A DNA stretch of 64,000 nucleotides from NCBI RefSeq assembly GCF_012396365.1, contig NZ_JAAXPG010000031.1, positions 22,145-86,144 on the forward strand, read 5' to 3'. Shown piece after piece: positions 50,827-58,822 of this stretch. Every line of letters begins with the position of its first letter. The first letter of the stretch is position 1. The notes below the pieces were generated by a model. It did not search any database and was not told the DNA's origin. It saw only the letters and a program-made list of their open reading frames with translations. The DNA comes from Nocardiopsis alborubida. Its GTDB lineage: Bacteria; Actinomycetota; Actinomycetes; Streptosporangiales; Streptosporangiaceae. Made by a program: the position numbers and the translations under genes.

Positions 50827-51467
50827 TGGTCAGCACCCGTCCCCGCCTCGCCGCCTCCGAGGAGTCCCTGCGCGAGCGTAAGAAGCGCCGCACCCGACGA
50901 ACCCTGGTCGACACCGCGCTGGAGCGCTTCACCCGGGCGGGGTACGACCAGGTCACGCTGGACGAGGTCTGCGCGGCGGCGGAGGTCTCCAAACGCACCT
51001 TCTTCCGCTACTTCGCGAGCAAGGAGGAGTTGGCCATGGCTCCGTTGCAGGACCTGTGGGAGGCGTTCCTCCGAGTGCTGGAGGAGAAGGGCCCCGACGG
51101 TCGGCCCCTGGTGGAGCTGGCACGCGACGCCCTCCTCGAAGCCGCGGAACGCGTTGCCGACCAGGAGTGGACGCGCGTCGCCCGGCTCAGCCTCAGACTG
51201 GCCGGGGACACCCCGGCGATCAGTGCCCACAACCTCCAGTTCTGCGAGCGCACCACGGTCCGGGCCCTGGCCGTGCTGGGGATCGGTGACCACGCCGACC
51301 CGCGTTCGAGGCTCGCCCTGGACATGGTCGCCTCCGCGGCCCGGTACGCGCTGGACGGTTGGGCCACCGCATCGGGGACCCCCACGGTCTCCGACCTGCT
51401 CGCGCGGTACCGCGGGGCCTTCGACGCCCTGCCCGGCGGTCTCACCGTGTCCGTCCCCGCGCGCTGA
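50826..51467 (+). CDS. TetR family regulator
   Basis: The 213-residue protein has a DNA-binding domain (RRTRRTLVDTALERFTRAGY then VTLDEVCAAAEVSKRTFFRY, about residues 22-63) and a helical ligand domain of the TetR_C_17-like type (LRLAGDTPAISAHNLQFCER). ATG 50826 has no ribosome binding site and sits at the predicted transcription start, so the message is probably leaderless. It likely controls the divergent quinone oxidoreductase gene and itself. No clear palindrome was found in the 131-base gap. Confidence 0.88.
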   Translation: MVSTRPRLAASEESLRERKKRRTRRTLVDTALERFTRAGYDQVTLDEVCAAAEVSKRTFFRYFASKEELAMAPLQDLWEAFLRVLEEKGPDGRPLVELARDALLEAAERVADQEWTRVARLSLRLAGDTPAISAHNLQFCERTTVRALAVLGIGDHADPRSRLALDMVASAARYALDGWATASGTPTVSDLLARYRGAFDALPGGLTVSVPAR

Positions 51468-51547
51468 CGGCGTCCGGACGCCACGAGGAAGCGAGCGTGC
51501 TGCCCTGTCACCACCGGACCGGGGGCGGCACGCTCTAGATTGGTGGC

Positions 51548-52639
51548 ATGGCTGACGCATCCGAGGCACAGAGCACACCCGAACACGACGGCCCCGAACT
51601 GCACGTCGCCCTCATCGGTTACGGCAAGGGCGGCGAGGTCTTCCACGCGCCGCTGATCGACGCGGTCCCGGGACTGCGCCTGTCCGCGGTGGTCACGGGA
51701 AACCCCGACCGCCGCCGGGCCGCCGAGGCGCGCTACCCCGGCGTCACCGTGTACCCGAACGTCGCCGAACTGTGGGCCGATGCCGAGCGGTACGAGATCG
51801 CGGTCGTCACCACGCCCAACGACACCCACGCCCCGCTCGCCCAGGCCGCCCTGGAGGCGGGCATGGCGGTGGTGGTGGACAAGCCCTTCGCGCTCACCGC
51901 CCTCCAGGCCCGGGAGCTCACCGACCTCGCGGACAAGCTGGGCCGGGTGCTCACCGTGTACCAGAACCGCCGCTGGGACGCCGACTTCCTCACCCTGTGG
52001 GACATCATCGAGGAGGGCGCTCTGGGCCGCGTGCACCGGTTCGAGTCGCGTTTCGAGCGCTGGCGCCCCGAGTCCAAGGGCACCTGGCGCGAGCGCGGCG
52101 GGGTCGAGGCCGGGGCCGGACTGCTCTACGACCTGGGGCCCCACCTGATCGACCAGGCGGTCAACCTGTTCGGTCCGGTCTCCTCCGTCTACGCCGAGAT
52201 CGACGCCCGGCGCGAGGGCGTCAACGCCGACGACGACGTCTTCCTCGCCCTCGACCACGCCCGGGGCACCCGTTCCCACCTGTGGATGAGCGCGCTCACC
52301 GCCCAGGGCGGGCCGCGCTTCCGGGTACTGGGGGACGAGGGGGCGTTCATCAGCCACGGCATGGACCGCCAGGAGGCCCGGCTGACGGCGGGGGAGCGGG
52401 CCGACGCCGCCGACTGGGGCGTGATCCCCGAGGCGGACTGGGGCGTGCTCGGGGTGGACGGCCACACCCGGCCGGTGCCCAGCGCGCGCGGCGCCTACCC
52501 GGAGTTCTACGCCGGGGTGCGCGACGCGGTCGGCGAGGGCGAGCCCCTGCCGGTGGACCCGCACGAGGTGATCCACGGGCTGGAGGTCATCGAGGCCGCT
52601 CGGCGCAGCGCCCGTACGGGTTCGGTGGTCGCTCTCTAG
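51548..52639 (+). CDS. Gfo/Idh/MocA family oxidoreductase
   Basis: The 363-residue NAD(P)-dependent dehydrogenase has the Rossmann start HVALIGYGKGGEVFHAPLID, the catalytic-site EKP variant VVVDKPFALTALQA (Asp-Lys-Pro), and the C-terminal domain with GLLYDLGPHLIDQAVNLFG. The family oxidises or reduces sugars, inositols and related compounds; the substrate is unclear. A TAGATT box ends six bases before ATG 51548 with no Shine-Dalgarno, so this message too may be leaderless. It is followed by a hairpin. Confidence 0.9.
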   Translation: MADASEAQSTPEHDGPELHVALIGYGKGGEVFHAPLIDAVPGLRLSAVVTGNPDRRRAAEARYPGVTVYPNVAELWADAERYEIAVVTTPNDTHAPLAQAALEAGMAVVVDKPFALTALQARELTDLADKLGRVLTVYQNRRWDADFLTLWDIIEEGALGRVHRFESRFERWRPESKGTWRERGGVEAGAGLLYDLGPHLIDQAVNLFGPVSSVYAEIDARREGVNADDDVFLALDHARGTRSHLWMSALTAQGGPRFRVLGDEGAFISHGMDRQEARLTAGERADAADWGVIPEADWGVLGVDGHTRPVPSARGAYPEFYAGVRDAVGEGEPLPVDPHEVIHGLEVIEAARRSARTGSVVAL

Positions 52640-52660
52640 GCCCGGGGCCTCTCCCGGGCC
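52639..52660. terminator. Hairpin between convergent genes
   Basis: GGCCCGGG (52639-52646) pairs with CCCGGGCC (52653-52660) across a six-base loop, directly after the oxidoreductase stop codon. Confidence 0.55.
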
Positions 52661-52745
52661 ACCTCCCGGCCCGGTCCTCGCCCGCCACGAGGGTCCTGTG
52701 GGCAGGCGCTCCCTTCGGCTGGCCCGGCGTCACGGTACCGCGTGT

Positions 52746-53360
52746 TCAGAGCGTGTGCTCTCCGGAGTGTGTTCCCCCGGTGCCCTGACCGGACTCGACC
52801 GCGGAGCGGACGAAGGAAACCAGGAAGTCGGTCAGTTCCTTCTGGGCCTCCGGGGCACGCAGGTCGCGGCCCAGGACCATCCGGGACAGCTGCTGAACGA
52901 TGTTCGGCCAGGCGGCCACGCCGATGAGGGTGAGCAACAGCAACCGTGTGTGCCGCGAGACCTCCTCGCCCATGACCTCGGCGAGGTCGTCGGCCTTGTG
53001 GGTGTAGAGGGCCGTGCGTTCGTCCTCGTCGGGAAGGGGACGGTCGCCGTAGTGCAGGGACTCCCACAACAGCAGCCGCAGCAGGTCGGGGTGGTCGCGG
53101 TGGAACTCGTGGACACGCCGGACGTACTCGGAGGGTTCGGTGCCCCGGAGTTCCACGACTGTGGAGAGTTCGTCCAGCGCGCCGGTGACGACGTGCCGGA
53201 AGAGTTGCTCCTTGTCGCCGAAGTAGGCGTAGATGCGCTGTTTGTTGACGCCCGCGCGCTCGGCGATCCGATCCACCCGCGCGCCGGCGATCCCGTGGTT
53301 CGCGAACTCCCGCCGTGCGGCGTTCAGGAGGAGTGCACGGGTGACCTCGGTTCTTCTCAT
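52746..53360 (-). CDS. TetR/AcrR repressor of the adjacent monooxygenase cluster
   Basis: The 204-residue regulator has its DNA-binding domain at the N-terminus (RRTEVTRALLLNAARREFAN then IAERAGVNKQRIYAYFGDKE, about residues 2-50) and a helical ligand domain. The start ATG 53360 is chosen because the first operator overlaps the longer frame. It is divergent from the cluster beginning at 53777. Two matching palindromes (53379-53394 near its own start and 53483-53498 in the cluster promoter) are its obvious targets, giving autoregulation and repression of the cluster (inference from position). Confidence 0.9.
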   Translation of the reverse strand: MRRTEVTRALLLNAARREFANHGIAGARVDRIAERAGVNKQRIYAYFGDKEQLFRHVVTGALDELSTVVELRGTEPSEYVRRVHEFHRDHPDLLRLLLWESLHYGDRPLPDEDERTALYTHKADDLAEVMGEEVSRHTRLLLLTLIGVAAWPNIVQQLSRMVLGRDLRAPEAQKELTDFLVSFVRSAVESGQGTGGTHSGEHTL

Positions 53361-53378
53361 GTCCCCAGGGTAGCCGGG

Positions 53379-53394
53379 TGCCAACCAGTTGGTT
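53379..53394. promoter_or_regulatory. TetR operator A
   Basis: TGCCAACCAGTTGGTT matches 13 of 16 positions of the perfect palindrome at 53483-53498. It lies 19 bases upstream of the TetR start codon. Confidence 0.65.
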
Positions 53395-53477
53395 TCCAGG
53401 GATTGGCGCAATCTCCGAAGTGCGGGTGTCGTAGGTCACGTGTCCGGATCCGGACAGCGGGAGGCCTCTTTTCCGCG

Positions 53478-53506
53478 TTGACAACCAACTAGTTGGTTTT
53501 AAATAC
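53478..53506 (+). promoter_or_regulatory. Cluster promoter with TetR operator B in its spacer
   Basis: TTGACA (53478-53483) is a consensus -35 box. The perfect palindrome AACCAACTAGTTGGTT (53483-53498) fills the spacer, and the -10 is within TAAATACT (53500-53507). A repressor bound here would exclude RNA polymerase. Transcription would give a leader of about 260 bases before the first gene. Confidence 0.75.
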
Positions 53507-53640
53507 TGGCATAGCGCTCGTGGTAGGCCGCCGAAGTGAGGAAGACCTCTCCTTCCACCACGGGAGGGAACTGGAGACCCTCTGAAGCGCACAGACGCTC
53601 GCCCTTGGCCCTGCGTCCGGCCTCCGGTCGATCTTCGGGC

Positions 53641-53694
53641 GGACAGGGGCGAGAAGAAGCCTGTCCTTCTCGGTGGAAGGGCGCCTTCTTCTCG
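53641..53694 (+). promoter_or_regulatory. Leader RNA with mutually exclusive hairpins
   Basis: GGACAGG (53641-53647) can pair with CCTGTCC (53660-53666), holding CGAGAAGAAG (53650-53659) in the loop. Alternatively CGAGAAGAAG pairs perfectly over 10 bp with CTTCTTCTCG (53685-53694). A third hairpin, GAAGG-GCG-CCTTC (53676-53688), competes with the second. These overlap, so only some can form at once, as in attenuators. No U tract follows. The 53521-53776 leader encodes no obvious peptide. Confidence 0.45.
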
Positions 53695-53776
53695 TCGCCG
53701 TTGTCGTTCCCGGGGTCGGTGGAAGCCCCCGGAACTCAGATTCGACACACGGACCAGTAAGCGGAAAGGCGCGAAC

Positions 53777-54106
53777 ATGTTCGAGCAGCACATCCTCACC
53801 CTCTGTATCGTCGGCGATCGCTTCGCGGGATCCGCCGTACACGAGGGGGGCGACACCCTGCGAGCGCGGGGCGGGCCCCGCTCCGCCTACGACCGCCTTA
53901 CCGCCGACCTGCGCCGCCTGGCCGCTGACGGAGCCTCCCGCACACAGGTCAACCGCGCCCACTTCCGGCTCTACCGGGACGAAACCCACAAACTCCTGGT
54001 GCGTGAAGGCGTGCGCTGGTTCGGGGCCAACCGCGACTGCCCCGGGTTCTTCCTGCCGACCTCCGCCCGGGCGCTACGTCGCCATACCCACACAGAAGGA
54101 GACTGA
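53777..54106 (+). CDS. Small protein of unknown function, first gene of the monooxygenase cluster
   Basis: The 109-residue product (MFEQHILTLCIVGDRFAGSA at its start) has no signal peptide, membrane helix or family that I recognise. It is Arg/Ala-rich, helical in the middle (YDRLTADLRRLAADG) and has two cysteines. An AAAGG site precedes ATG 53777. The FAD monooxygenase gene starts four bases after its stop, so the two are translationally linked. It may be a partner or a cyclase-like accessory protein, but nothing in the sequence proves it. Confidence 0.65.
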   Translation: MFEQHILTLCIVGDRFAGSAVHEGGDTLRARGGPRSAYDRLTADLRRLAADGASRTQVNRAHFRLYRDETHKLLVREGVRWFGANRDCPGFFLPTSARALRRHTHTEGD

Positions 54107-54110
54107 TCTG

Positions 54111-55310
54111 ATGGACGAACCAGTCCGCTCGGCGGTCGCCGTGGACTGCGAGGTCCTGGTGGTGGGCGCCGGACCCACCGGACTCGCTCTGGGATGCGAG
54201 CTCAGACGACGCGGCACCGACTGCGTGGTCGTGGACCGCGCGATGGGGATCGACTCCCGTGCCCGCGCCGTCATGGTGCACGCCGCCAGCCTGGAATGGC
54301 TGGAGGGGCTGGGAGTACGGGGCCGGATCGAGGAGGCGGCGCTGCGCATGCGCCGGATCGCCTTCCACGTCCTGAACGGTGCCGACTACGTCGTTGACTT
54401 CGCTGACCTGCCCACACCCTGCCCCTACTATCTCAACGTTCCACAGCCCGAGGTCGAACGTGTGCTGGAGCAGACCTACCTGTCCTCGGGCGGTCGCCTG
54501 CTGCGCGGCGCCGAGTACACCGGCCATCGGGAGGAGTCCGGGTACCTCTTGGCCGAGATGCGCCCGGCCGACGGCGTGGCCGTGACGAGACGGATCCGCG
54601 CACGCTACCTGGTGGGCGCCGACGGCGCGGGCAGCGCGGTCCGCGCGCACCTGGGCGTGGACTTCCCCGGAACCACCTACCCGATGAGCTACCTGCTCGC
54701 GGAGGGAGTTCCGGGCGACGGGCTCACCGCACCCGACGATGAGTCGGCCATGTTCGTCGGCCCCTCGGGGGCGGTCTCCGTGCTGCCCCTGCCCGAGGGG
54801 CGGATACGGGTCGCGGGGCCGGTGACGCCCGAACTCCTGGAACGGGAGGAGGCCCTGACCGCAGACGCCTTCCGCGGGGCCGTCGACGGGCTCGGATTCG
54901 GTTCCCGGCTGTACATGGCGACCATCGACCGGGTCACCCATTACCAGGTGCACGAACGCCTCGCCGACCGTTTCCGGGTCGGCCGCGCCCTGCTGGCGGG
55001 CGACGCCGCACACCTGAACTCGCCCGCGGGCGGCCAGGCCATGAACACCGGCTTCGCCGACGCCGTGGATCTGGCCGGGCGCCTGGAGACGGTTCTGTCC
55101 GGAGCCCCCGCCGCGCTCCTGGACGGTTACGAGGCGGTCAGACGCCCCGCCGCCGCACGGGTCGCCCGGAGCACCGGCGTGGCGGGCCTGCTCCAGACCA
55201 TGCGTGAGGCCACCACCGAACCCGAACGTGCCTTCGTGCGTGCGCGCCTCGACGGCCTGGCCCACGAGTGGAGCCAGCTTCCCGCCCGAGAAGTGGAAAC
55301 AGTCCGGTGA
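54111..55310 (+). CDS. FAD-dependent aromatic monooxygenase (PHBH-like, class A)
   Basis: The 399-residue flavoprotein hydroxylates aromatic or polyketide substrates using NAD(P)H and oxygen. It has all three fingerprints: CEVLVVGAGPTGLALGCELR (13-32), the DG motif RYLVGADGAGSAVRAHLGVD (165-184), and the GD motif ALLAGDAAHLNSPAGGQAMN (293-312). It resembles hydroxylases of polyketide tailoring and antibiotic inactivation rather than UbiH. ATG 54111 follows GAAGGAG by nine bases. The KASIII gene overlaps its stop (GTGA), so they are coupled. Whether it builds or detoxifies a compound is open; the adjacent exporter and repressor fit either case. Confidence 0.9.
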   Translation: MDEPVRSAVAVDCEVLVVGAGPTGLALGCELRRRGTDCVVVDRAMGIDSRARAVMVHAASLEWLEGLGVRGRIEEAALRMRRIAFHVLNGADYVVDFADLPTPCPYYLNVPQPEVERVLEQTYLSSGGRLLRGAEYTGHREESGYLLAEMRPADGVAVTRRIRARYLVGADGAGSAVRAHLGVDFPGTTYPMSYLLAEGVPGDGLTAPDDESAMFVGPSGAVSVLPLPEGRIRVAGPVTPELLEREEALTADAFRGAVDGLGFGSRLYMATIDRVTHYQVHERLADRFRVGRALLAGDAAHLNSPAGGQAMNTGFADAVDLAGRLETVLSGAPAALLDGYEAVRRPAAARVARSTGVAGLLQTMREATTEPERAFVRARLDGLAHEWSQLPAREVETVR

Positions 55311-56362
55311 ACGACGCCCTGAGTATCCTCGGGACCGGCTCCTACCTGCCCGAACAGCGTGTCGATGTGCGGCGGGCGATGGCCGGTCGCTCCGAACGGG
55401 AACGGGACCGTGTCCTCGCCTACGGCTACACCACCGTGTGCGTGGAGCCGGAGCTGTACCCCGGGGACATGGGGTTGGTCGCCGCACGGCGAGCCCTGGA
55501 GCAGGCCCGTGTCGACGTTCGGGATGTACGGATGGTGGTGTTCACCTCCATCCACCGGCACGGCCACAGGAGAATGTGGTCTCCGGCGTCCTGGCTCCAG
55601 GAACGACTCGGCTGCGTCAACGCCCTCCCCTTCAACGTCCACCAGGGCTGCAACGCCCAACTCCTGCTACTGGACGTGGCCGCCGACGTCCTCAAGGGCA
55701 GGCCAGGCGGAGGCGAGGCGGTGCTCGTCGTCGCCGCCGACCGCTTCTCCGACTCGGCCTTCGACCGCTTCACCGGCGACTACGGCATCGTCTACGGAGA
55801 CGGGGCGGCAGCCGCCGTCATCACCGCCTCGAACGGCTGGGGATGGCGGGTCCGTGGCGTGCACTCGGTGTCGGAACCCTCGCTGGAGGGCTTGCACCGC
55901 GACGACCGGCCCGTCGCTGAGACCTCCGACGGCCTGACCGCCGAGCACGACATGCGGGCGGCCAAACGCGCTTTCCTCACCAGACACGGCAGAGATGTCC
56001 TGGGCGAGCGCACCCGGGCCGCGGTCGCGTCCGTACGCGGGGCACTGCTGCCCGGAGGCGACACGGACGGGCTCCGGGCGGTCGTGTACCCCAACCTCGG
56101 CCGACCGCTGCTGGAGAGCTCCTACTTCCCCGAGCTCCCCGGCGGAGCGGATCGCTCCCTGTGGTCGTTCGGGGCCACCGTCGGACATCTGGGGACCGCC
56201 GACCAGATTGCCGGACTCGACGCCTGGACACACAGGACCGGCCCGGTGCCGGGTGAGCGGGTACTGCTCATCGGCGCCGGGGCCGGCTTCACCTGGACCG
56301 GCATGCTCCTGGAACGGGAGCGCACACCCACAGGACTACTGACCCGACCACCCGCTCAATGA
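55307..56362 (+). CDS. KASIII-like acyltransferase (CerJ-type) in monooxygenase cluster
   Basis: The 351-residue thiolase-fold protein has its catalytic cysteine at Cys115 (NVHQGCNAQLLLLDVAADVL). Normal FabH has histidine in HQAN and asparagine in GNTSAAS. Here the first region reads VVYPNLG and the second FGATVGHLGTADQIAGL (His294, Asp299). From memory this Cys-His-Asp pattern marks CerJ-like enzymes, which move an acyl group to an oxygen or nitrogen of a small molecule instead of extending a chain. GTG 55307 overlaps the monooxygenase stop. The likely job is acylation of the cluster's product or substrate, but the acyl donor is unknown. Confidence 0.82.
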   Translation: MNDALSILGTGSYLPEQRVDVRRAMAGRSERERDRVLAYGYTTVCVEPELYPGDMGLVAARRALEQARVDVRDVRMVVFTSIHRHGHRRMWSPASWLQERLGCVNALPFNVHQGCNAQLLLLDVAADVLKGRPGGGEAVLVVAADRFSDSAFDRFTGDYGIVYGDGAAAAVITASNGWGWRVRGVHSVSEPSLEGLHRDDRPVAETSDGLTAEHDMRAAKRAFLTRHGRDVLGERTRAAVASVRGALLPGGDTDGLRAVVYPNLGRPLLESSYFPELPGGADRSLWSFGATVGHLGTADQIAGLDAWTHRTGPVPGERVLLIGAGAGFTWTGMLLERERTPTGLLTRPPAQ

Positions 56363-56376
56363 GAGAAGGAACGACG

Positions 56377-57633
56377 ATGACCACCACCGGACCCCCTTCC
56401 GCATCCGGGGCCGGGGCCAACCCCGCTCCCTCGTCCACCATCCGTCAGGCCAGGGCCAACAGCGACACGTTCCTCATCTGGCTGATCGTGTTGCTGGCCC
56501 CGATCGGCCAGATGGCCATCGACATCTACGTCCCGTCGCTGCCCGCCATGGTGGGTGTCTTCGAGACCACCCAGAACGCCGTTCAGCTCAGCGTGACCCT
56601 CTACCTGATCGCGTTCTCCGTCGGCCAGCTGTTCTACGGGCCGCTCTCGGACGCCATCGGCCGCAGACGCGCCCTGCTCATCGGGGTCGCCCTGTACCTG
56701 CTCGGTGGCGTGATCAGCCTGTTCGCCACCTCGATCTGGGCCTTCGTGGCCGCCCGCGTCGTCCAGGGCCTCGGTATCACCGCGGCATCCGTGGTGATGA
56801 AGGCGATCGCCGCCGACCGTTTCAGCGGCCCCCGCCTCGGTACCGTCATGACCTACATGGTGGTTTCCTGGGGTTTGGGACCGATCATCGCCCCGGTCAT
56901 CGGTGCCTGGTTCCACACCAGTCTGAGCTGGGAGTACAGCCTGTACTTCCTGGTCGCCTACGGCGTGATGCTGCTCTTCATGATCGGGGTCGTCTACCGG
57001 GAGACCCACCAGTCCCCCCGGCCGCTGAACGCCAGAAACCTCGCCGCGGGCACCGCCACGATCCTCGGTGACGGCGTGTTCGCACGCATCTACCTGTCCA
57101 TGGGCCTGTGCTACGGCGTGCTGTTGACCTTCAACCTCATCGGCCCGTTCCTGGTACAGGACGTCATGGGGTACTCACCCGCCCTGTACGGGGGGATCGC
57201 CCTAGGCATGGGTGCCGCCTACTTCCTCGGTGTGTTCAGCAACCGCGTCCTGCCGGTCTCGGTCACCAACCGGGTCAAGTTCCAGATCGCGTCCATCGGA
57301 TCGGTCGTGGCCGCCGTGGCGATGGTCGCCGGAGCCGCGCTCACCGAGCCCAATCTGTGGGTGCTCGTCGCGCCCTCCGCCGTGATCATCTTCTTCGCCG
57401 GAATCCTCTACCCCAACCTCATGGGCGCGGGCGTCTCGCGTTTCCCGGAGATGACCGGCCTGGCCAGCTCCTGGCTCGGGTTCTGCCTGATGCTCTTCGC
57501 CGGCCTCATCATGCTCGGCTCCTCCCTGCTGGAGGTCGACAGCCTGCTTCCGATGGCCGTGCTCTTCCTGATCTGCATGGTCGCCTGCCGTCTGCTGGTC
57601 ATGCGTACCCTGCCGCGCGAGAGCGCGGCGTAA
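56377..57633 (+). CDS. MFS drug-resistance transporter (Bcr/CflA family)
   Basis: The 418-residue transporter has 12 hydrophobic helices and the family features QMAIDIYVPSLPAM in helix 1, the motif A loop LFYGPLSDAIGRRRALLIG and, in helix 5, WGLGPIIAPVIGAWF. Bcr/CflA members export antibiotics and other small compounds by proton antiport. ATG 56377 follows GAGAAGGA, 14 bases after the KASIII stop. Export of the cluster's product, or removal of a toxic inducer, is the natural role. Confidence 0.92.
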   Translation: MTTTGPPSASGAGANPAPSSTIRQARANSDTFLIWLIVLLAPIGQMAIDIYVPSLPAMVGVFETTQNAVQLSVTLYLIAFSVGQLFYGPLSDAIGRRRALLIGVALYLLGGVISLFATSIWAFVAARVVQGLGITAASVVMKAIAADRFSGPRLGTVMTYMVVSWGLGPIIAPVIGAWFHTSLSWEYSLYFLVAYGVMLLFMIGVVYRETHQSPRPLNARNLAAGTATILGDGVFARIYLSMGLCYGVLLTFNLIGPFLVQDVMGYSPALYGGIALGMGAAYFLGVFSNRVLPVSVTNRVKFQIASIGSVVAAVAMVAGAALTEPNLWVLVAPSAVIIFFAGILYPNLMGAGVSRFPEMTGLASSWLGFCLMLFAGLIMLGSSLLEVDSLLPMAVLFLICMVACRLLVMRTLPRESAA

Positions 57634-57682
57634 GGCCCCCTTGCCGGGGCACCCGTCCACCACCAACGAAACCGGAGCCATC

Positions 57683-58687
57683 GTGCGCACCACCGTTCTC
57701 GGAGACAACGGTCCCACCGTCCCCGTTCAGGGACTTGGTTGCATGGGGATGAGTGAGTTCTACGGACCCGGAGACGAGGCCGAGTCCGTCCGCACCCTGC
57801 ACCACGCCCTCGACACCGGCGTCACTTTCCTGGACACCGCCGACATGTACGGGCGCGGGGCCAACGAGGAACTTCTCGGCCGGGCGCTGAAAGGACGTCG
57901 CGACGACGCCGTTCTGGCCACCAAGTTCGGCATCCTGAGGACCGACGACCCCGACGCCCGGCCGGTCCGGGGTGACGCCGCCTACGTCCGCCAGGCGATT
58001 GAGGCCAGCCTGCGCCGTCTGGGCACCGACGTCATCGACCTGTACTACATGCACCGGGTCGACATGGACGTTCCCATCGAGGAGACCGTCGGCGCCATGG
58101 CCGAACTGGTCGACCAGGGCAAGGTCCGCCACCTCGGGTTGTCCGAGGTGACCGCTGGCGAACTGCGCCGTGCCCACGCCGTCCACCCGATCGCCGCCGT
58201 GCAGTCCGAGTGGTCACTGTGGAGCCGTGACGTGGAGGAGGCCGTCGTCCCCGAGTGCGTTCGGCTCGGGGTGGGTTTCGTCCCCTACTCCCCCCTGGGG
58301 CGCGGCTTCCTGACCGGCACCATCACCACCACCGATGACCTGGCCGACGACGACTTCCGTCGTCACCAGCCCCGGTTCTCCGATGAGCGGTTCAGGACCA
58401 ACAACCGCATCCTGGAACCGGTCATCCGGATTGCCGGGGCCCACGGCGCCACCCCGGGACAGGTCGCGCTGGCCTGGGTGCAGCAGCGTGCCGACGTGTG
58501 GGGCATGCCTGTGGTTCCCATCCCCGGTACGAGGAAGACGCACCGGCTGGACGAGAACGCCGCCGCGGCGGACCTGCTCCTGACCGGATCCGAACTCGAC
58601 GAACTCGATACCCTGGCCGACCTCGTGGAGGGGGAGCGCTACGCCGACCTGACCCTGACCTCGGCGGGGCCGCGCGCCCGGGGCTGA
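57683..58687 (+). CDS. Aldo/keto reductase
   Basis: The 334-residue NADPH-dependent reductase has the catalytic tetrad: Asp/Tyr in FLDTADMYGRGANEELLG, Lys in VLATKFGIL and His in DLYYMHRVDMDVP. The NADP phosphate-binding element is IPGTRKTHRLDENAAA. It belongs to the AKR13-like group that acts on aldehydes and ketones. The start GTG 57683 has GGAG six bases upstream. It ends the TetR-controlled run of five genes, and a terminator follows. Confidence 0.92.
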   Translation: MRTTVLGDNGPTVPVQGLGCMGMSEFYGPGDEAESVRTLHHALDTGVTFLDTADMYGRGANEELLGRALKGRRDDAVLATKFGILRTDDPDARPVRGDAAYVRQAIEASLRRLGTDVIDLYYMHRVDMDVPIEETVGAMAELVDQGKVRHLGLSEVTAGELRRAHAVHPIAAVQSEWSLWSRDVEEAVVPECVRLGVGFVPYSPLGRGFLTGTITTTDDLADDDFRRHQPRFSDERFRTNNRILEPVIRIAGAHGATPGQVALAWVQQRADVWGMPVVPIPGTRKTHRLDENAAAADLLLTGSELDELDTLADLVEGERYADLTLTSAGPRARG

Positions 58688-58699
58688 ATCCGTCGGTTT

Positions 58700-58733
58700 C
58701 CGTGCCCCGGCCGCTTCGTGGGTCGGGGCACGG
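58700..58733 (+). terminator. Hairpin terminator of the monooxygenase cluster
   Basis: CCGTGCCCCGGCC (58700-58712) pairs with GGTCGGGGCACGG (58721-58733) with one wobble, 13 bases after the aldo/keto reductase stop. Confidence 0.6.
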
Positions 58734-58822
58734 CTGTGTGCCGACCCGGGAAGACGCTCCGGTCCGTCCTTGGCTCTATGTTGGAGGGGGTTCGCAGAGT
58801 TCCGAGCGAAGGGAGACGCGCC

